DNA from: Bacteriovoracaceae bacterium
GTDB taxonomy: Bacteria > Bdellovibrionota > Bacteriovoracia > Bacteriovoracales > Bacteriovoracaceae
Reading direction: 5' to 3'
Assembly (NCBI GenBank): GCA_023701435.1
Contig: JAMPXB010000013.1
Span: 26,172-90,171, forward strand
DNA length: 64,000 nucleotides
A program made the translations under genes and the position numbers. This document shows positions 60,918 through 64,000 of this stretch, one piece after another. The first letter of the stretch is position 1. Each line of letters starts with the position of its first letter. The notes beneath the pieces were generated by a model. It worked only from the letters and a program-made list of their open reading frames with translations. It had not been told where the DNA came from and did not search any database.

Positions 60918-62118
60918 TTTTACTCCTGCGGATGACACGGATCAGGGGATAAATCATGGTTGAGGCCAGAAAAAAATAAATCAAGAGCGGGACTTTCCAA
61001 TAGTACTCCATGACAGGATAAATCCTGACCAAAGGCTGGATCACCATGCCGCCCATGATGATGGGTTTTCCCCCTGTGAAAAGCTGGATATTAATGGGGA
61101 AATGATAAAAATAAGTGGTGGAAAGGTGACCCAGCAGACAGCCTGCGGCAATCGCCACTGTACCCATCATAAACACTTCCAGCATTAAGGCCTTTGTCAC
61201 CCAACTGGTCTGAGCCCCGATGATATTAAGACTCTGAAACTCCTGATCTCTTTCAAAAAAGGTAATCATCAGCGTATTGGAAAGACCAAGGCTGATGACC
61301 AGCACGATAATAAAAGTTACCACCCAGGTGAAATTATCGATAAAGCGGATGGAAACACTGATCTCCGGCAGAAGTTCCGTCCAGCTAGTGACAGTCAGGC
61401 CGGGAAGTTTCGGCAGCACTTCCTGGTCAATGTCAAAGGTTACCCGCTGATGATACTGCTCATCACTCATGGCCATCAATTCTCTGGCGCTTTTAATTTG
61501 AGTGAAGGCGAGGGATTCCTCTAAGTCTCCTCCACCAAAATCGAGCAGTCCTACAACTTTCATCAGGTCATTGGCGACAGAGCCATCCAGCGCCTGTCCA
61601 ATCACCGCCACTTCATCACCAATTTTGGCGTTGATTCTGTTGGCGAGGCGTTTACCCAAAACAATTTCTCGCTCGGCAGAAGGTTCCAGAAATCTTCCGA
61701 CGGTCACCACCTTAGGGAGAGTGGTCAGACGCATTTCTTTTTCCGTTTCGAGACCCGTCAGCAAGACGCCGAGAGTTTTCTTTTCGCCGGAAACAAACAC
61801 TGGTGCCGTTACCCTCCTGGTCGACAGTTTGAGGAGAGATTTGTCAGTGATTTGATCATCAGTCAGAGTCTTGTAATTGTTAAATTCTTTTTTGTTCCCG
61901 GGATTGTAATAATTATTGTGGGTAATATGATAATGGCCGGCATACTGGGCGAGGAACTCTTTCATGACCTCCCGTGAGCCGGAGTTCGCAAAATTCATAT
62001 CCCAGATGATGAACCCTGTGCCGAGGCTCAGGCTCAGGAGCATGATGAATGTTCTCTTGGGGGATCTCCAGAGATTGCGGTATGCAAATTTAATCAGGAA
62101 GGCGAGGCTTCTCATCAT
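60907..62118 (-). CDS. FtsX-family permease 2
   Basis: The 403-residue protein has an N-terminal membrane helix and a large extracytoplasmic domain (residues about 40-270). The C-terminal part has three membrane helices (FTWVVTFIIVLVISLGLSN and following). This is the MacB/LolE layout. It overlaps the permease-1 stop (62115-62118), and either of two adjacent ATGs could be used. It forms the transporter with permease 1 and the ATPase. Confidence 0.88.
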   Translation of the reverse strand: MMRSLAFLIKFAYRNLWRSPKRTFIMLLSLSLGTGFIIWDMNFANSGSREVMKEFLAQYAGHYHITHNNYYNPGNKKEFNNYKTLTDDQITDKSLLKLSTRRVTAPVFVSGEKKTLGVLLTGLETEKEMRLTTLPKVVTVGRFLEPSAEREIVLGKRLANRINAKIGDEVAVIGQALDGSVANDLMKVVGLLDFGGGDLEESLAFTQIKSARELMAMSDEQYHQRVTFDIDQEVLPKLPGLTVTSWTELLPEISVSIRFIDNFTWVVTFIIVLVISLGLSNTLMITFFERDQEFQSLNIIGAQTSWVTKALMLEVFMMGTVAIAAGCLLGHLSTTYFYHFPINIQLFTGGKPIIMGGMVIQPLVRIYPVMEYYWKVPLLIYFFLASTMIYPLIRVIRRSKNAI

Positions 62119-63356
62119 TCAACCTCCAGTTTGCTTAAAGTCCGGTAAATGGAAAAGATATAACTGATGCTTAAAACGAACACCACGAAGAGGAACGTAA
62201 TGAGAATTTGTTGGGGATTTAATTGAGGGTAAATAATTCCCGGAAGTTTGATTCCAGCGCGCTCAATTGGAATGCCTTCACTGAGGAAAGAGAAATTAAT
62301 TCCATGCCGTGATTGAGTGCCGATAATGGCAGTAAGTAAGATGGTCGAAAAAGTTGCCGAGAGGCCAATCATTAAAATGATTTCAAAAATGCCGATCTTC
62401 CAGAATTTACTGACCGACACCCCGATAACATTCATCATTTTAAGTTCTTTAAAGCGCTCCTGCCACAGCATGCGCACCGGAGTCAGAATCGTCATGGTGA
62501 TGGTTATGGCAATAATTAAGAAAAAGAATTTAATCATCCCGTCGTGAAATTCCAGCACCACCGCCATTTCAGGATTAAGATCCTTCCAGCTTCGGAGTTT
62601 TAAGTTTGTGCCGGCAATGCGGTCCCGGAGAATGGGTTCATAGTCCAGGGAAGGTACTAATGTGGTCACGCGGTTGAAGAGAATTTTTCCGGTGTCTTCG
62701 TTTAAGAAAATCTGCTGCCAGGTTTTCTGATTTACATAGACGAATCTTTTTTCAAAGCCCTTGCTATTATAATGATAGATGCCGTGAATGTTAAGAATCT
62801 CAGAACGCAGTTCCCCCAGTTTATCCTGATAATTTAAAATGAGCTGATCTCCCACTTTGAATTTAAAAAGAGTCGCCAGTTCTTTTCCTATGACCACTCC
62901 ATATTCATCTGCAGAGGTCAGAAATTTTCCGCTGATGATATGTTGGTCGATGGGAATAAGTTTTTTATGCAGAGAAGGCTCCATACCAATGACCAGGAGG
63001 CCGGTGGCACCTTCGGGAGTGGTGATATTGCCATCTAAAATGAGTTCAGGGGAAACTGCCGATACTGGGGCCGCGCTCAGTTTTTTTGCCAAGCCGGGAG
63101 TGAAGACCAGGGGAGCCGAGGAGTCCGTGGATTGCGCATAGAGCGGATCCTGCATTTGAAAGAAGCCGGTGTTGGTATTGACCACTGCTTCTTCGATCTG
63201 GGAATTCATACCATCAAAGAAGGCAATGACCCAGACTGCAATCATCACCGCCAAGGAAACGGAGAAGCCAATAAAAAAGCTCCTGCCGGCATTACGACGA
63301 ATGCTCTTCCAGGCAAATTTGAAAAGGTAGCGATCTTCATTGTTCAACATCATCAT
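62115..63356 (-). CDS. FtsX-family permease 1
   Basis: The protein (about 413 residues from ATG 63356) has the same four-helix FtsX/LolC topology as its neighbour. It shows FKFAWKSIRRNAGRSFFIG before helix 1 and a large periplasmic domain, with three helices near the C-terminus. It is not similar enough to permease 2 to be a recent duplicate. Three ATGs occur together at the start, and a GTG at 63386 is also possible. It is the first gene of the export operon. Confidence 0.86.
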   Translation of the reverse strand: MMMLNNEDRYLFKFAWKSIRRNAGRSFFIGFSVSLAVMIAVWVIAFFDGMNSQIEEAVVNTNTGFFQMQDPLYAQSTDSSAPLVFTPGLAKKLSAAPVSAVSPELILDGNITTPEGATGLLVIGMEPSLHKKLIPIDQHIISGKFLTSADEYGVVIGKELATLFKFKVGDQLILNYQDKLGELRSEILNIHGIYHYNSKGFEKRFVYVNQKTWQQIFLNEDTGKILFNRVTTLVPSLDYEPILRDRIAGTNLKLRSWKDLNPEMAVVLEFHDGMIKFFFLIIAITITMTILTPVRMLWQERFKELKMMNVIGVSVSKFWKIGIFEIILMIGLSATFSTILLTAIIGTQSRHGINFSFLSEGIPIERAGIKLPGIIYPQLNPQQILITFLFVVFVLSISYIFSIYRTLSKLEVE

Positions 63357-63423
63357 TTTATATATTGTAGAGGGGAAGCTGGCCACTTGGCCCGAGGGAA
63401 AGATGACTGAGCGGATTAGACAA

Positions 63424-63738
63424 TTATTGAATGGCCCGTTGAACCCAGACGAGACCCTGGGCCGTGCGGCTTAAAAGCACCAGGTCTTGCTTGGCGGAGA
63501 GCTGCTTTTTATTCACATCCTGGACAAGAGAGAGCAGTTCCTCAATTTCATGAGTATTGGCAATTTGATGAAGGAAGTAAGACTTCCTCTCGTCATTCAT
63601 CTCAAATGAAGGAATTTGTTTTAAAAGATCCGTTCTGAGATTTTGAACCAGTTTATTTCTAAAAACCTCTTCCGTGTTTTTTACGGTCATGAGGACCTGA
63701 TTCATTTCACTCTCAATATCGATTACTCGCTGATTCAT
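63424..63738 (-). CDS. Small helical hypothetical protein
   Basis: The 104-residue, all-helical protein has heptad-like stretches (IDIESEMNQVLMTVKNTEEVF, ELLSLVQDVNKKQLS) and no signal peptide. I recognise no family. It lies 37 bp upstream of the permease operon's possible GTG start on the same strand and may be its first gene or separate. Confidence 0.5.
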   Translation of the reverse strand: MNQRVIDIESEMNQVLMTVKNTEEVFRNKLVQNLRTDLLKQIPSFEMNDERKSYFLHQIANTHEIEELLSLVQDVNKKQLSAKQDLVLLSRTAQGLVWVQRAIQ

Positions 63739-63855
63739 ACCATTATTCTAGCAGGCCCGATGCCAAGCTTTGGAGAAGCTGGAGGCTTTTAGGCCTGAAA
63801 ATTGTTTAAACCCAGAGTGAGTGTCTAGAAACTATACACTCATAATTTTGATTGT

Positions 63856-64000
63856 TGTTTCTGAGCGATTATGACCTGTTAATTTCTGGGCGATTATGTC
63901 CCATTGGATAACTAGCTGGACTTCCTCAGTTTCGACTTATCACCATAATCATTTAATCTTTTCCGATCTGAGACTTTGCACTGAACCTTTCTGCCCATCA
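63856..64000. mobile_element. Probable end of an IS21-like insertion sequence
   Basis: After a tgtt at 63856 come two 19-bp near-identical direct repeats with 25-bp spacing (63858-63876 and 63883-63901; two mismatches). IS21-family ends begin TGTT and carry several such repeats as transposase binding sites. The rest of the element, including its transposase genes, would lie beyond the right edge. Confidence 0.55.
63912..64000 (-). CDS. Partial ORF, candidate istB-type 3' end
   Basis: Reading inward from the right edge on the minus strand, a frame of about 28 codons ends at TAG 63912-63914. It includes the sequence DYGDKSKLRKSS. A basic ending of this kind (D-x-S-x-RK-S) is common in IstB, the ATPase helper of IS21-type elements, and it ends near the terminal repeats as it would in such an element. 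The fragment is too short to be sure. Confidence 0.35.
   Translation of the reverse strand, partial: MGRKVQCKVSDRKRLNDYGDKSKLRKSS

Noticed and set aside
1..64000. CRISPR array
   Set aside because: The only tandem repeats are protein-coding (274 bp); no short repeat-spacer pattern was seen.

Overview
The window comes from a Gram-negative bacterium of moderate-to-low GC content. It encodes many signal-peptide proteins, lipoproteins and outer-membrane beta-barrels, a PrkA-type kinase, a chemoreceptor and a ParAB pair. The mix suggests the Bdellovibrionota (Bacteriovorax/Peredibacter-like). That placement is an inference from gene content only; no rRNA or other decisive marker is present.

Layout: (1) 1-9362 is the 5' part of one giant minus-strand lipoprotein gene with about 31 tandem Ig-like (He_PIG) repeats of about 91 residues; its 3' end lies beyond the left edge. 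(2) 9.5-18.1 kb holds small, mostly single-gene units: OsmC, a phytase-like lipoprotein, an alpha/beta hydrolase, two VOC proteins, a GNAT acetyltransferase, a polysaccharide deacetylase and several small secreted proteins. (3) 18.2-30.1 kb is an accessory region. It has a decayed choloylglycine-hydrolase-type gene, remnants of hdeD-like and map-like genes, a SoxR regulator with a textbook SoxR box facing an unknown membrane protein, and a 3.1 kb island between two 82-bp direct repeats that end at a tRNA-His gene. (4) 30.2-46 kb holds a HAD phosphatase, an unusual SDR protein, an RluA synthase, PrkA, a 5'-nucleotidase-like lipoprotein, a porin, a chemoreceptor, and a NifS-like desulfurase next to nadA. 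(5) 46-52.9 kb holds parAB, glutamate dehydrogenase, PAP2 and a stand-alone ComM-N-like domain. (6) 52.9-58.2 kb is a housekeeping block on the minus strand (pfkA, gpmI, rlmH, rsfS, obg, rpmA, rplU). (7) 58.3-63.4 kb is a five-gene ABC/FtsX/LolA-like/beta-barrel export operon. (8) The last 150 bp look like the end of an IS21-type element.

The most interesting candidate system is the coupled gene pair at 27406-28550. The first protein joins a KfrA-type DNA-binding domain to a FliG middle-domain-like segment. The second is a FliM middle-domain-like protein. Both halves of the known FliG-FliM interface (EHPQ-like and GGxG motifs) are recognisable, while the flagellar torque and FliN-binding parts are absent. 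An inverted repeat sits just upstream, so I read this as a possible transcriptional regulator built from flagellar switch parts, carried on a tRNA-flanked island.

All family assignments come from reading translated motifs by eye; no database search was run.
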